Below, in pieces: positions 16,220-24,289 of a stretch of DNA of 30,304 bases. Each line of letters starts with the position of its first letter. Position 1 is the stretch's first letter. Source of the DNA: an uncultured Rhodocyclaceae bacterium (GTDB lineage Bacteria; Pseudomonadota; Gammaproteobacteria; Burkholderiales; Rhodocyclaceae); NCBI GenBank assembly GCA_900549295.1, contig URNG01000027.1, positions 1-30,304 of the forward strand, written 5' to 3'. The position numbers were made by a program, and so were the translations under genes. Below the pieces are notes generated by a model. That model worked only from the letters and a program-made list of their open reading frames with translations. It made no database searches and had not been told where the DNA came from.

Positions 16220-16960
16220 ATGTCGCTCATTTCCCGCCGTTTCTGCCGCCTCCTCACGTTTGCCTTCCTGTGTTGCGCCGCCAGTGCCATTCGGGCGCAG
16301 CCGGAAATCGCCATCGATGTCGGCCACGGCGCGCTCGATGGCGGAGCCGTTTCCGCACGCGGGCGCGATGAGTTCTCGTTCAATCAAGATCTGGCCCGGC
16401 AGCTCGCCGAACGCGTGCAGAACCTTGGACTCATGGTCCGCCCGATCAATTTCGACGGCAGCGTAGACGATTTGCACGCCCGCCCGAAACTCGCCGCAGG
16501 CAGCGATTTCTTCATTTCCATCCACCACGATTCGGTCAGCGAAGCCTATCTCCTGCCCTGGGAATGGGAGGGGGTCGAACGCACACACACCGAGGCAAAG
16601 CGCGGCTTCGGCCTGTTCGTTTCGGCCAACAACCCCGATCTCGCCGCCAGCCTGCGCTGCGCTTCCAGCATGGGCGCCCTCCTGCGTCGAGCGGGCTTTA
16701 CCCCGACCGACTGGCATGGGCGCAGGCATCTGCCGGCGGATGCCGAAAACGGCGTCTGGTATTACGATAATCTGGTCGTCCTCTACCGCACGACGCTGCC
16801 GGCGGTGCTATTGGAAGCGGGCGTCATCAAGCACAAGGAAGAAGAGCTGGAATTACGCGATCCGGCCCGTCAGTTGCGCATGGCCGATGCGCTGGCCAGC
16901 GGGCTGGCCGCCTGCCTGCAAGTGAATCAGGCACTCAGAGGAACACCGGCTCCGGAGTGA
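16220..16960 (+). CDS. N-acetylmuramoyl-L-alanine amidase (Amidase_3), exported
   Basis: A 246-residue periplasmic zinc amidase that cuts peptide stems from peptidoglycan. A signal peptide covers residues 1-26 (hydrophobic LTFAFLCCAASAIRAQ). The Amidase_3 fold follows directly: IAIDVGHGALDGGA (first zinc His), FSFNQDLARQLAERV, FFISIHHDSV (second zinc His) and LPAVLLEAGVIKHKEEE (catalytic Glu). There is no AMIN or SPOR domain, so it is a minimal amidase and shorter than AmiC. ATG at 16220 begins the signal peptide, with GAAGG about 10 bp upstream. Its 3' end overlaps the convergent murB by 26 bp. Confidence 0.88.
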   Translation: MSLISRRFCRLLTFAFLCCAASAIRAQPEIAIDVGHGALDGGAVSARGRDEFSFNQDLARQLAERVQNLGLMVRPINFDGSVDDLHARPKLAAGSDFFISIHHDSVSEAYLLPWEWEGVERTHTEAKRGFGLFVSANNPDLAASLRCASSMGALLRRAGFTPTDWHGRRHLPADAENGVWYYDNLVVLYRTTLPAVLLEAGVIKHKEEELELRDPARQLRMADALASGLAACLQVNQALRGTPAPE

Positions 16961-17954
16961 GTTCGACGCCAAATTCGGCGCGCACCGCCGCCTGTACCGC
17001 TGCCATGCTGCGCACGACATCCGCGCCCGTCGCCCCACCGTGGTTGACCAGCACCAGCGCCTGTTTCTCGTACATGCCGACCGGGCCCAGCGCCTTGCCT
17101 TTCCAGCCGGCCTGCTCGATCAGCCAGCCCGCCGCCAGTTTGATCCGCCCATCGGCCTGCGGGTAAACCGGCAGTTCCGGGTAACGCTGCTGCAATGCGG
17201 CAGCAGCGTCGGCGGGCAGCACCGGATTGTGGAAGAAACTGCCCGCATTGGGCAAAACCGCCGGATCGGGCAATTTGCGCTGGCGCACGGCAATCACCGC
17301 CGTCGCAATATCCTGCGCGCCTGGCGTGCCGATCTGCCGCGCCGCCAGTTCCTGCGCCACGTCGGCGTAGCGGCAATTCGGCTGCCAGCGTTTGGGCAGG
17401 CGCAGGGTCAGCGCAACGATGGCCAGCGAACCCTCCAGATGCCACCCCGCTTCCTTGAACACGCTGTTGCGGTAGGCAAAACGGCAGGCTTCGCGGGTGA
17501 ATTCGACGTAATCCTGCTGGCGGAAATCCCAGGCGCGCACGCGCTGCACGCAGTCGCCCACTTCCATGCCGTAGGCACCGATGTTCTGCACCGGGGCCGC
17601 GCCCACCGTACCGGGAATCAGGGCGAGATTCTCCAGCCCCGGCCAGCCGCGCGCAAGCGTCCAGAGGACGAAGGCATGCCAGTTTTCTCCCGCCCCGGCT
17701 TCGACGTACCAGGCTTCGTCATCTTCGCCGACCAGGTGCCGACCGGGAATCGCCATGTGCAGGACCAGGCCGTCGAAATCACCGCGCAGCACCAGATTGC
17801 TGCCGCCGCCCAGAATGAAGCGCGGCCGCTCGCGCCAGCGCGGGTCTGCCTGCACCTGGGCCAGCATCTCCGGCGCGACAACCCGCAGATACCCCGCCGC
17901 CCGCCCCGGCAGGGCAAGGGTGTTATAAGCGCTGAGATTGACCTGGGTTTGCAT
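16935..17954 (-). CDS. murB: UDP-N-acetylenolpyruvoylglucosamine reductase MurB
   Basis: A 339-residue FAD flavoenzyme reducing UDP-GlcNAc-enolpyruvate to UDP-MurNAc, the second committed step of peptidoglycan synthesis, in the cytoplasm. It begins NLSAYNTLALPG and has the FAD motifs ILGGGSNLVL and IPGTVGAAPVQNIGAYG. YRNSVF carries the substrate Arg, PNAGSFFHNPV carries the proton-donor Ser, and the terminal ELTPEPVF holds the conserved Glu. The layout matches type I MurB as in E. coli. It starts 5 bp after the stop of the CptA-type gene and is likely co-transcribed with it. Confidence 0.95.
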   Translation of the reverse strand: MQTQVNLSAYNTLALPGRAAGYLRVVAPEMLAQVQADPRWRERPRFILGGGSNLVLRGDFDGLVLHMAIPGRHLVGEDDEAWYVEAGAGENWHAFVLWTLARGWPGLENLALIPGTVGAAPVQNIGAYGMEVGDCVQRVRAWDFRQQDYVEFTREACRFAYRNSVFKEAGWHLEGSLAIVALTLRLPKRWQPNCRYADVAQELAARQIGTPGAQDIATAVIAVRQRKLPDPAVLPNAGSFFHNPVLPADAAAALQQRYPELPVYPQADGRIKLAAGWLIEQAGWKGKALGPVGMYEKQALVLVNHGGATGADVVRSMAAVQAAVRAEFGVELTPEPVFL

Positions 17955-17959
17955 GCGGT

Positions 17960-19642
17960 TCAGGGGCGTTTTGGCGGAGCCAGCAGATCGATCAGCCGAT
18001 CCGGGCTGCCCGGGTCGCCGACCAGAATCGGCTGCGCCTGGTAAGCGGGATTAATCAAACTATGCTGCGGCTGGTAGCCGGCAAAGCGCAGTCCGCTCAA
18101 ATCCGCCCAAGTATGGATGAAATGATCGAGCTGGTAGGTGCGCCCGGCGTAGGCCGAGTAATCGCGCGCATCGTCTGCCTGCCAAGCGTTCGAGCGCCAG
18201 ACGAAGAAAGGCACGGTGTACATCGGCAAGGTCGGCTTGGCTTCGTTGCGCCCGATGAAATCATGCGGCGGCGTGTCGTACACATCCTCGCCGTGATCGG
18301 AAAAATACACCAGCTGACTGGGCGCCCCGGCAGCGCGCAAGGTATCGAGAATGCTGGCCACGACTTCATCGTTGTAACGCACGGCATTGTCGTATTCGTT
18401 GATGAAATCGGCCTGCTCGTCATCGGCCCAGTCCGGAATGCCGCTGCGGTCCTGGAAAAACTCGGCCTCGGGCGGGAAGCGGTATTTGTAGCGCATGTGG
18501 GTGCCCAACAGGTGAATGACGATGAAACGCCGCTCGTGACCATCGGCCAGAATCTGCGCCAGCGGCTCGAGTACCTGACTGTCGAAGCTGTAGGCGTTTT
18601 GCGAGCGCTGATGGTTGAGATAGAACTGCTCGTCCATCTGCTCGGAAAAATTGGTCAGCATGGTGTTGCGCTTGGTCAGCGTCTGCTGATTGGTGATCCA
18701 GTAGGTGCGATAACCCGCCTGTTTCATGATGTTCATGATGGAAGGCCGGGTCAGGTAGAGGTCGGGGTTCTTCTGATCGGCAAAGGTCAGCACTTGTTGC
18801 AGCGCTTCGATGGTGTAGGGGCGCGAGGCGAAAACCTGATTAAAAAGCGACAATTCGCCGCGCAGCGCGCTCAGCTTGGGATTGGTTGGCCGCGCATAGC
18901 CATAAAGACTCATGTGCAGGCGGCTGGTCGATTCGCCCAGCAGCAGGACCAGCGTACCCGGCTTGCCGGCACGGGCATCGGCAAGGTCGGCAATGGGCGG
19001 GATACGCTCGGCCTGCTCGCGCAAGGTCTGCATGCTGGCCAGCTGCTGCCGGTAATGGCTGTAGCCGACCAGGAATTGCCAGGGCACTGCCGGCTCCATG
19101 CGGTTGAGCATGGATTCCTGATAGCGCGTGACATCGAAACTGCCGCCGCGCGCCACCTTCAGGGCAGGTGGCAGGAGCAGCGCAGCAAGCAGCAAGGGAA
19201 AGAGCGCCACCCGCCCCAAGGGGCGCATGTTCAAGGGGCGCACGCCGCGCCACAGCGCATAGGCCCCGGCCAGAAACGCGAGCAGGGCCGGAAACATCCA
19301 CCATTTCAGGTATTGATCGACGTATTCATTGGCTTCCGCCGGATTCGATTCAAAAATGATGAACAAGACGCTTTGCGAAAACTCCTGCCGGTAAATCGCG
19401 AAATAACCCAGATTGACCAGCGCGCCGATGCCCAGCACCACCCCCACCACGGTGCTGATCTGCCGTGCCCTGGCAGGAAAAACCAGCAAGGGCAGGAGCC
19501 ACAAAAGGCTGAAGATGAAGCCCTGGCGCAGCGGCAGGAAGCCGGTCGCCCCCGTAAAGAAGAGCAGGAAATGCGTAACGGCCGAGAAATACCAGAAAAA
19601 CGCAAACGCACGGCCAAGGCCGCGCCAATCGATCAAATGCAT
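17960..19642 (-). CDS. cptA: CptA/EptC-type phosphoethanolamine transferase
   Basis: A 560-residue inner-membrane protein whose periplasmic sulfatase-fold domain transfers phosphoethanolamine to lipopolysaccharide core sugars in known relatives. About five hydrophobic helices fill residues 1-175, including the family-like YVDQYLKWWMFPALLAF. The catalytic domain follows, with LLLGESTSRLHMSLYGYAR (Thr nucleophile), ASRPYTIEALQQVLTF, MKQAGYRTYWITNQQT, VIHLLGTH and YFSDHGEDV. Wording is closest to CptA/EptC rather than EptA. ATG at 19642 gives a short cytoplasmic lead before helix 1; a 30-residue upstream extension lacks character. The exact acceptor is inferred. Confidence 0.82.
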   Translation of the reverse strand: MHLIDWRGLGRAFAFFWYFSAVTHFLLFFTGATGFLPLRQGFIFSLLWLLPLLVFPARARQISTVVGVVLGIGALVNLGYFAIYRQEFSQSVLFIIFESNPAEANEYVDQYLKWWMFPALLAFLAGAYALWRGVRPLNMRPLGRVALFPLLLAALLLPPALKVARGGSFDVTRYQESMLNRMEPAVPWQFLVGYSHYRQQLASMQTLREQAERIPPIADLADARAGKPGTLVLLLGESTSRLHMSLYGYARPTNPKLSALRGELSLFNQVFASRPYTIEALQQVLTFADQKNPDLYLTRPSIMNIMKQAGYRTYWITNQQTLTKRNTMLTNFSEQMDEQFYLNHQRSQNAYSFDSQVLEPLAQILADGHERRFIVIHLLGTHMRYKYRFPPEAEFFQDRSGIPDWADDEQADFINEYDNAVRYNDEVVASILDTLRAAGAPSQLVYFSDHGEDVYDTPPHDFIGRNEAKPTLPMYTVPFFVWRSNAWQADDARDYSAYAGRTYQLDHFIHTWADLSGLRFAGYQPQHSLINPAYQAQPILVGDPGSPDRLIDLLAPPKRP

Positions 19643-19815
19643 GATGTCGTACCGGATTGAGGTGCGGCATTGTAGATTTTTTGCCCCGGCAAGATGTAAC
19701 GAAACTTCAGCGCCTGCCGATTTTTTCAGCAAATCAACACGATGCGAATTGATTTAGCGCGCACTACCCGTTAACCTAGGCACTTCCCCTAACCGCTATT
19801 GAACGAGGTTGCAAA

Positions 19816-20127
19816 ATGGCCGAACAAACCAATGCCAGCAAGGAAAAACTGGTTTCCGACCTGAAAGTCGTCATTTCCGATACGGAAGAACTGCTGCGCG
19901 CCACCACCGGCGTCGCCGGTGAAAAGGTGGGCGAGTTGCGCGAGCGCCTCGGCGTACGACTGCGCGATGCCAAGGAGCGCGTCATCGATCTGGAGCATGC
20001 CGTGGTCGACAAGACCAAGGCCTGCGCCCGCGCCACCGACGATTTCGTGCATGACCAGCCGTGGAAGGCCGTCGGCGTTGCCGCCGCGCTCGGTCTGGCG
20101 CTGGGCGTGCTGATCGGTCGTCGCTGA
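19816..20127 (+). CDS. yqjD: YqjD/ElaB-like DUF883 membrane-anchored protein
   Basis: A 103-residue protein with a long charged helix (residues 8-75) followed by the conserved tail HDQPWKAVGVAAALGLALGVLIGRR. In characterised relatives that tail is a C-terminal inner-membrane anchor, and YqjD/ElaB bind ribosomes in stationary phase. GAGG precedes the ATG. It heads a four-gene + strand unit. The 173 bp upstream is divergent with cptA; TTGATT (19749-19754) and TAACCT (19772-19777) 17 bp apart form only a weak promoter candidate. Confidence 0.9.
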   Translation: MAEQTNASKEKLVSDLKVVISDTEELLRATTGVAGEKVGELRERLGVRLRDAKERVIDLEHAVVDKTKACARATDDFVHDQPWKAVGVAAALGLALGVLIGRR

Positions 20128-20129
20128 AC

Positions 20130-20525
20130 GTGACCGCGCCGAGCGCAGGCGAAGGGGGCCACGGCGGCCTCTTCGCTTCCCTAAAAAACCTGCTCCTTAC
20201 CCTGCTCAGCACCGGGCGCACACGGGCAGAGTTGCTCGTGGTCGAGATCGAGGAGGAAAAATTCCGCCTCATCGGTCTCTGGATGCAGGCCACCGGTATC
20301 GCCTTTCTGATCGCGCTCGGCATCATCATGGCAGTGTTCAGTCTGGCGCTGGCTTTCTGGGAACAGCGGGTGCTGGTGTTCGGCGCTTTTGCCGCGCTCT
20401 TTTTCGCCGCCGCGTTCTGGCTCGCCTTTTCGCTGCGTCGTCAGGCCCGCAAACCGAGCCGCCTGTTCCAGAGCAGCCTGGGCGAACTCGAACAGGACAT
20501 CGCCCAGTTGCGGGACGAGGGATGA
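20130..20525 (+). CDS. yqjE: YqjE-like phage-holin-family membrane protein
   Basis: A 131-residue inner-membrane protein. An amphipathic RTRAELLVVEIEEEKFRLI region precedes two membrane helices (about residues 55-75 and 82-103), as in the YqjE/holin-superfamily III group. Function is unknown; it is usually found with yqjD and yqjK. The best start is GTG at 20130, two bases after the yqjD stop; the next in-frame ATG would cut into the first helix. Its stop overlaps yqjK by four bases. Confidence 0.82.
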   Translation: MTAPSAGEGGHGGLFASLKNLLLTLLSTGRTRAELLVVEIEEEKFRLIGLWMQATGIAFLIALGIIMAVFSLALAFWEQRVLVFGAFAALFFAAAFWLAFSLRRQARKPSRLFQSSLGELEQDIAQLRDEG

Positions 20526-20815
20526 ACGAAAAACGCCTGCTGCTCGCCGTACGCCGTGGGCAGTTGACGGCGCGCATCGCCGCGCAGCGCAGCGCCCTGG
20601 CCGAACACGGTCAGGCGCTGAAAACCGTGTGTTCGACCGGCGACGCCGTGCTGCACGGCATCGACTGGCTCAAGCGCCACCCGCTCGAAATCGGCGCGGC
20701 AGTGGCCGTCGCCGTGATCGCCAGTCCGCGCCGGATATGGCGCTGGGGGCGGCGCGGCTTTTTCGTCTGGCGCGGCTGGCAGGCGGTGCGCCGCAGGCTT
20801 CTGGATCGCGCTTGA
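20522..20815 (+). CDS. yqjK: YqjK-like protein
   Basis: A 97-residue basic protein. The N-terminal half is a helix of the YqjK type (RRGQLTARIAAQRSALAEHGQAL), followed by LKRHPLEIGAAVAVAVIA, one hydrophobic segment, and an arginine-rich tail. Function is unknown. The ATG overlaps the yqjE stop (ATGA), and its own stop overlaps the ampG start, so translation is probably coupled along the unit. Confidence 0.8.
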   Translation: MNEKRLLLAVRRGQLTARIAAQRSALAEHGQALKTVCSTGDAVLHGIDWLKRHPLEIGAAVAVAVIASPRRIWRWGRRGFFVWRGWQAVRRRLLDRA

Positions 20816-22332
20816 CGGCACGCTATCTGGCGCGTGGCTGGCGGCTGGCGGCCATCCTGCTGCTCGGCTTCGCCTCGGGCCTGCCGCTGGCCCTGACCGG
20901 GCAGGCCATGCAGGCCTGGCTGACGATTGACGGCATCGACCTGGCGACCATCGGTTTCTTCGGTCTGGTCGGCATTCCCTACACCTTCAAATTTCTCTGG
21001 GCGCCGCTGATGGATCGCTTCGAGCCGCCCTGGCTCGGGCGCCGGCGCGGCTGGCTGGTATTGACGCAACTGGCGCTGGCCGCGCTGCTGTGGTGGATGA
21101 GCCCGCTGTCGCTCGCCGCCGCGCCGGCGGTATTCGCGCTGGCCGCCGCGCTGGTGGCTTTTCTGTCGGCCTCGCAGGACGTCGTCGTCGACGCCTACCG
21201 CACCGACCTGCTGCCGGAAGAGGAGCGCGGCCTGGGGGCGTCGGTGCATGTCTTTGCCTATCGTCTGGCGATGATCCTGTCCGGCGGCATCGCGCTGATC
21301 TGGGCCGGGCAATGGCAATCGTGGCCGCGCGTCTATGAAACGATGGCGGCGGTCATGCTGGTTTGCAGCGTGTTGTCGCTGCTCGCCCTGCCCGGCGTAT
21401 CGGCCGCGCTGAAGCCGCTCGATTCCGATCCGCGCCGCGAGCTGGCCGGTTTCATGGCGATGCTGGCCGGCGTTTTCGCCGGCTACTGGCTGGCCCGGCA
21501 GGGGTTGATCGCGCTCGGTTTCGATCCCGACGACGCCAACCGCTGGATACAACTGCTCTTCATCCTCGCCGAAATCGCGCTGGCCTTGCCGCTGGCCGCC
21601 TGGGCCGCCAGGCGGGCGGGGTTCGAAACGCTCAACCGTTCGTTGTCGAGCTATTTTTCACAGCAGGGCGCGGCGGCCTTTCTCGCGCTCATCATCCTGT
21701 ACAAGCTGGGCGACGCCTTCGCCGGCAGCCTGACGACGCCTTTCCTGATCAAGGGCATGGGTTTCGCGCAGGAGGAAGTCGGCATCGCCAACAAGGTGAT
21801 CGGTATCTGGCTGACCATTTTCGGCGCTTTCATCGGCGGCCTCATCATGACCCGGCTGGCGCTCTACCGCTCGTTGTTGCTGTTCGGCGTGCTGCAACTG
21901 GTCTCAAATTTCGGTTTCTACCTGCTGGCGCAAATGGGCAAGGGGGCCTGGGGCGAGGTGGCGATTCCCGCCTTCGACTGGTGGATCGTCGCGCTGGACA
22001 AGCCGGCGATGCTCGACGGCCTGCTGCTGGCGGTGATCGCCGGCGAGAACATCAGCGGCGGCATGGGGACCGTGGCCTTTGTCGCGCTCCTGATGGGGCT
22101 GTGCAACCAGCAGTTCACCGCGACCCATTACGCGATGCTGTCGGCCTTCGCCGCAGTCGGTCGCATCTACGTCGCGCCCCTGTCCGGCGTGCTCTCGGCG
22201 AGCATCGGCTGGCCGGCCTTCTTCCTGTTTTCCATCGTCGTCGCCATTCCCGGCGTGGTCATGGTCTGGTGGCTGCGCGCCGCGCTGATCGGCCTGGGTC
22301 GACCGCAGGCGGCCGCGGCAGCCGACGACTGA
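20812..22332 (+). CDS. ampG: AmpG-type muropeptide permease (MFS)
   Basis: A 506-residue inner-membrane transporter of the AmpG family, which brings GlcNAc-anhydroMurNAc peptides into the cytoplasm for recycling and, in some species, beta-lactamase induction. Family wording is clear: LLGFASGLPLALTGQAMQAWL, GLVGIPYTFKFLWAPLMDR, LSASQDVVVDAYRTDLL, ALIILYKLGDAFAGSLTTPFLI and a late GLCNQQFTATHYAML. It has roughly fourteen hydrophobic segments. The only start that keeps helix 1 whole is TTG at 20812, overlapping the yqjK stop. It converges on metW with six bases between stops. Confidence 0.88.
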   Translation: MTARYLARGWRLAAILLLGFASGLPLALTGQAMQAWLTIDGIDLATIGFFGLVGIPYTFKFLWAPLMDRFEPPWLGRRRGWLVLTQLALAALLWWMSPLSLAAAPAVFALAAALVAFLSASQDVVVDAYRTDLLPEEERGLGASVHVFAYRLAMILSGGIALIWAGQWQSWPRVYETMAAVMLVCSVLSLLALPGVSAALKPLDSDPRRELAGFMAMLAGVFAGYWLARQGLIALGFDPDDANRWIQLLFILAEIALALPLAAWAARRAGFETLNRSLSSYFSQQGAAAFLALIILYKLGDAFAGSLTTPFLIKGMGFAQEEVGIANKVIGIWLTIFGAFIGGLIMTRLALYRSLLLFGVLQLVSNFGFYLLAQMGKGAWGEVAIPAFDWWIVALDKPAMLDGLLLAVIAGENISGGMGTVAFVALLMGLCNQQFTATHYAMLSAFAAVGRIYVAPLSGVLSASIGWPAFFLFSIVVAIPGVVMVWWLRAALIGLGRPQAAAAADD

Positions 22333-22338
22333 AGCCGG

Positions 22339-22950
22339 TCAGCGGCAGCGGGTCAGGCGGTAAACGGCCAGACTGCCGAGGAAATTCAGGTCGCGCGCCG
22401 AATCGGCGGCGACGATCTGCCCTGCTTCGTCCAGCACCTGCCGTTCGACGACGGTCAGCGCCATTTGCTCGCACAGCGCCTCGAAATCGAGCAGGGTAAA
22501 GAAGCGCACGTTGGGCGAGTCGTACCACTGGTAAGGCAGGTCTTCCGACACCGGCATACGGCCGTTCAGCACCGAGCGCAGGTTCTTCCAGTAGGCGAAG
22601 TTGGGGAAGGACACCACCGCCTCGCGCCCGACGCGCAGCATTTCGCGCAGAATCCCCTCGGTGTGGCGCACCGTTTGCAGGGTACGCGACAGGACGACAT
22701 GGTCGAAGGACTGATCGGGGAAATCCTGCAAGCCGTCCTCCAGATTGCTCTGAATGACGCTCACCCCGTTGCGCATCGCCGCCAGCACGTCGTTTTTGTC
22801 GATTTCGACGCCCCAGCCGAGCACCTGCCGGCTGTCGACCAGGTGGCGCAGGAGCGCGCCGTTGCCGCAGCCCAGGTCGAGCACGCGGTGGCCCGGCTCG
22901 ACCCAGCTGGCGATCACATCGAAATCGGCACGGCCCAGGGCATTGGTCAT
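22339..22950 (-). CDS. metW: methionine biosynthesis protein MetW
   Basis: A 203-residue class I methyltransferase-fold protein. HRVLDLGCGNGALLRHL is the SAM-binding motif, followed by VEIDKNDV, DHVVLSRTLQTV and FPNFAYWKNL, all typical of MetW. MetW is needed for full MetX activity in some proteobacteria; a methylation reaction is not established. The ATG overlaps the metX stop (ATGA), so the two are translationally coupled. The end is complete, with a stop at 22339. Confidence 0.93.
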   Translation of the reverse strand: MTNALGRADFDVIASWVEPGHRVLDLGCGNGALLRHLVDSRQVLGWGVEIDKNDVLAAMRNGVSVIQSNLEDGLQDFPDQSFDHVVLSRTLQTVRHTEGILREMLRVGREAVVSFPNFAYWKNLRSVLNGRMPVSEDLPYQWYDSPNVRFFTLLDFEALCEQMALTVVERQVLDEAGQIVAADSARDLNFLGSLAVYRLTRCR

Positions 22951-24077
22951 AGCGTGATGTTCCCGAGAAACGCGCCGACCAGCGCGTGATAGTGCGCGTC
23001 TTCCATGAGAAAGGAGTCGTGGCCGAAATTGAGGTCGATTTCGGCGTAGGACACCTGCCGTCCGTTGGCGAGCAGCGCGGCGACGATTTCACGCGAGCGG
23101 GCCGGCGAAAAACGCCAGTCGGTGGAGAAGGACGCCACAAAGAAACCGGTTTTCGGGTCGCTGCGCCCGATGGCGCGCACCAGATCGCCGTCATCCAGGC
23201 GGGCCGGGTCGAAATAATCGAGCGCCTTGGTCATCAGCAGATAGGTATTGGCGTCGAAATAACCCGCAAACTTGTCGCCCTGATAGCGCAGGTAGGATTC
23301 GACCTCGAACTGCACGTCGTAGTCGAAGGTGAAGCGGTCGTGACGCAGTTCGCGGCCAAATTTTTCCCCCATCTGGTCGTCCGACAGATAGGTGATGTGG
23401 CCGAGCATGCGCGCCAGCCGCAGGCCACGCACCGGGCGCGCGCCATGCTCGTAATAGTGGCCACCGTGAAAATCAGGGTCGGTCAGGATCGCCTGCCGGG
23501 CCACGTCGTTGAAGGCGATGTTCTGCGCCGTCAGCTTGGGGGCCGAGGCGATGATCAGGGCATTTCGCACCCTCGCCGGATGCGAAATCGTCCACCGCAG
23601 GGCCTGCATGCCGCCCAGGCTGCCGCCCATGACTGCGGCCCAGGCGTCGATGCCGAACCGATCGGCCAGCCGCGCCTGGGTTTCCACCCAGTCGCTCACC
23701 GCGACGATGGGGAAATCCGCGCCCCAGGGCTTGCCGGTCGCCGGGTTGAGCGTGGTCGGCCCGGTCGAGCCGTGGCAACCGCCCAGATTGTTCACGCCGA
23801 CGATGAAGAAACGATCCGTGTCGAGCGGCCGCCCAGGGCCGACGATGTTGTCCCACCAGCCGACGTTCTGCGGCTGATCGGCGTAATGGCCGGCGACGTG
23901 GTGATGCCCGGAAAGCGCGTGGCAGACCAGAATGGCGTTCGATTTTGCGGCATTCAGGACGCCGTAGGTTTCCACCGCCAGATCGTAGGCAGGCAGGGTT
24001 GCGCCGCTGCGCAAAGTCAGTGGCTGCGCGAAATGCAGGTGCTGCGCTTGGACGACGCCGACCGATTGTCCCGGCAT
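22947..24077 (-). CDS. metX: homoserine O-acyltransferase MetX
   Basis: A 376-residue alpha/beta-hydrolase-fold enzyme acylating homoserine, the entry to methionine synthesis. Motifs are ETYGVLNA, LVCHALSGHHHVAG, GSTGP, the nucleophile elbow GGSLGGMQAL (catalytic Ser), the Asp region FDPARLDDGD and the catalytic His in NFGHDSFLM. Family members in proteobacteria may use succinyl-CoA or acetyl-CoA; I cannot decide which here. ATG at 24077 has AGGA upstream. Expression should be controlled by the SAM-II element and terminator just upstream. It is followed by overlapping metW. Confidence 0.94.
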   Translation of the reverse strand: MPGQSVGVVQAQHLHFAQPLTLRSGATLPAYDLAVETYGVLNAAKSNAILVCHALSGHHHVAGHYADQPQNVGWWDNIVGPGRPLDTDRFFIVGVNNLGGCHGSTGPTTLNPATGKPWGADFPIVAVSDWVETQARLADRFGIDAWAAVMGGSLGGMQALRWTISHPARVRNALIIASAPKLTAQNIAFNDVARQAILTDPDFHGGHYYEHGARPVRGLRLARMLGHITYLSDDQMGEKFGRELRHDRFTFDYDVQFEVESYLRYQGDKFAGYFDANTYLLMTKALDYFDPARLDDGDLVRAIGRSDPKTGFFVASFSTDWRFSPARSREIVAALLANGRQVSYAEIDLNFGHDSFLMEDAHYHALVGAFLGNITL

Positions 24078-24087
24078 GATGATTCCT

Positions 24088-24125
24088 AAAAACAAAAAAC
24101 CCAGTTGGCACAAACGCGAACCGGG
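24088..24125 (-). terminator. intrinsic terminator in the metX leader
   Basis: On the - strand CCCGGTT (24125-24119) pairs with AACTGGG (24106-24100), with one G-U wobble, and is followed at once by a run of twelve bases, eleven of them T (24099-24088). It lies between the SAM-II element and the metX ribosome binding site, fitting premature termination when SAM is bound. Confidence 0.75.
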
Positions 24126-24129
24126 CAGG

Positions 24130-24185
24130 CCCCGTTTTAGCAGTATTTGGCAAGCGCCCGCAATCCGAGTTCAAATCGGCGCCCC
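24130..24185 (-). promoter_or_regulatory. SAM-II riboswitch in the metX leader
   Basis: Read on the - strand, six blocks known from SAM-II aptamers occur in the right order: GCGC stem arm, GATTT (24177-24173), ATTGC (24164-24160), GCGC (24157-24154), AAAT (24148-24145), GCTAAA (24141-24136), then GGGG. The gaps GCGC to AAAT (5) and AAAT to GCTAAA (3) match the metX SAM-II structure that I recall. GCGCC (24181-24178 region) can pair with GGCGC to make the first stem. It sits just upstream of metX, the classic SAM-II target, with a terminator downstream. Confidence 0.85.
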
Positions 24186-24204
24186 GGACGAACCGGCTGC
24201 GGTG

Positions 24205-24233
24205 AAGATACGGGCGGTATGCGTAAAAGTCAA
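24205..24233 (-). promoter_or_regulatory. sigma-70 promoter for metX-metW
   Basis: On the - strand TTGACT (24233-24228) and TATCTT (24210-24205) are separated by exactly 17 bp. Transcription would begin around 24198, just ahead of the riboswitch. Confidence 0.65.
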
Positions 24234-24247
24234 ATTCACCCCGGTTT

Positions 24248-24256
24248 TGTTAGAAT
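24248..24256 (+). promoter_or_regulatory. extended -10 promoter for the PilZ-STAS gene
   Basis: TG, one base, then TAGAAT (24251-24256) form an extended -10 element 34 bp before the GTG start. No good -35 box is seen. It is divergent from the metX promoter. Confidence 0.45.
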
Positions 24257-24289
24257 CAGCGTTTTCCCATCGGCACCAGGAATTCTCCC

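Noticed and set aside
18062..19660. A 532-codon + strand open frame
   Set aside because: Antisense to the CptA-type transferase, with no recognisable domain; typical of high-GC codon bias.
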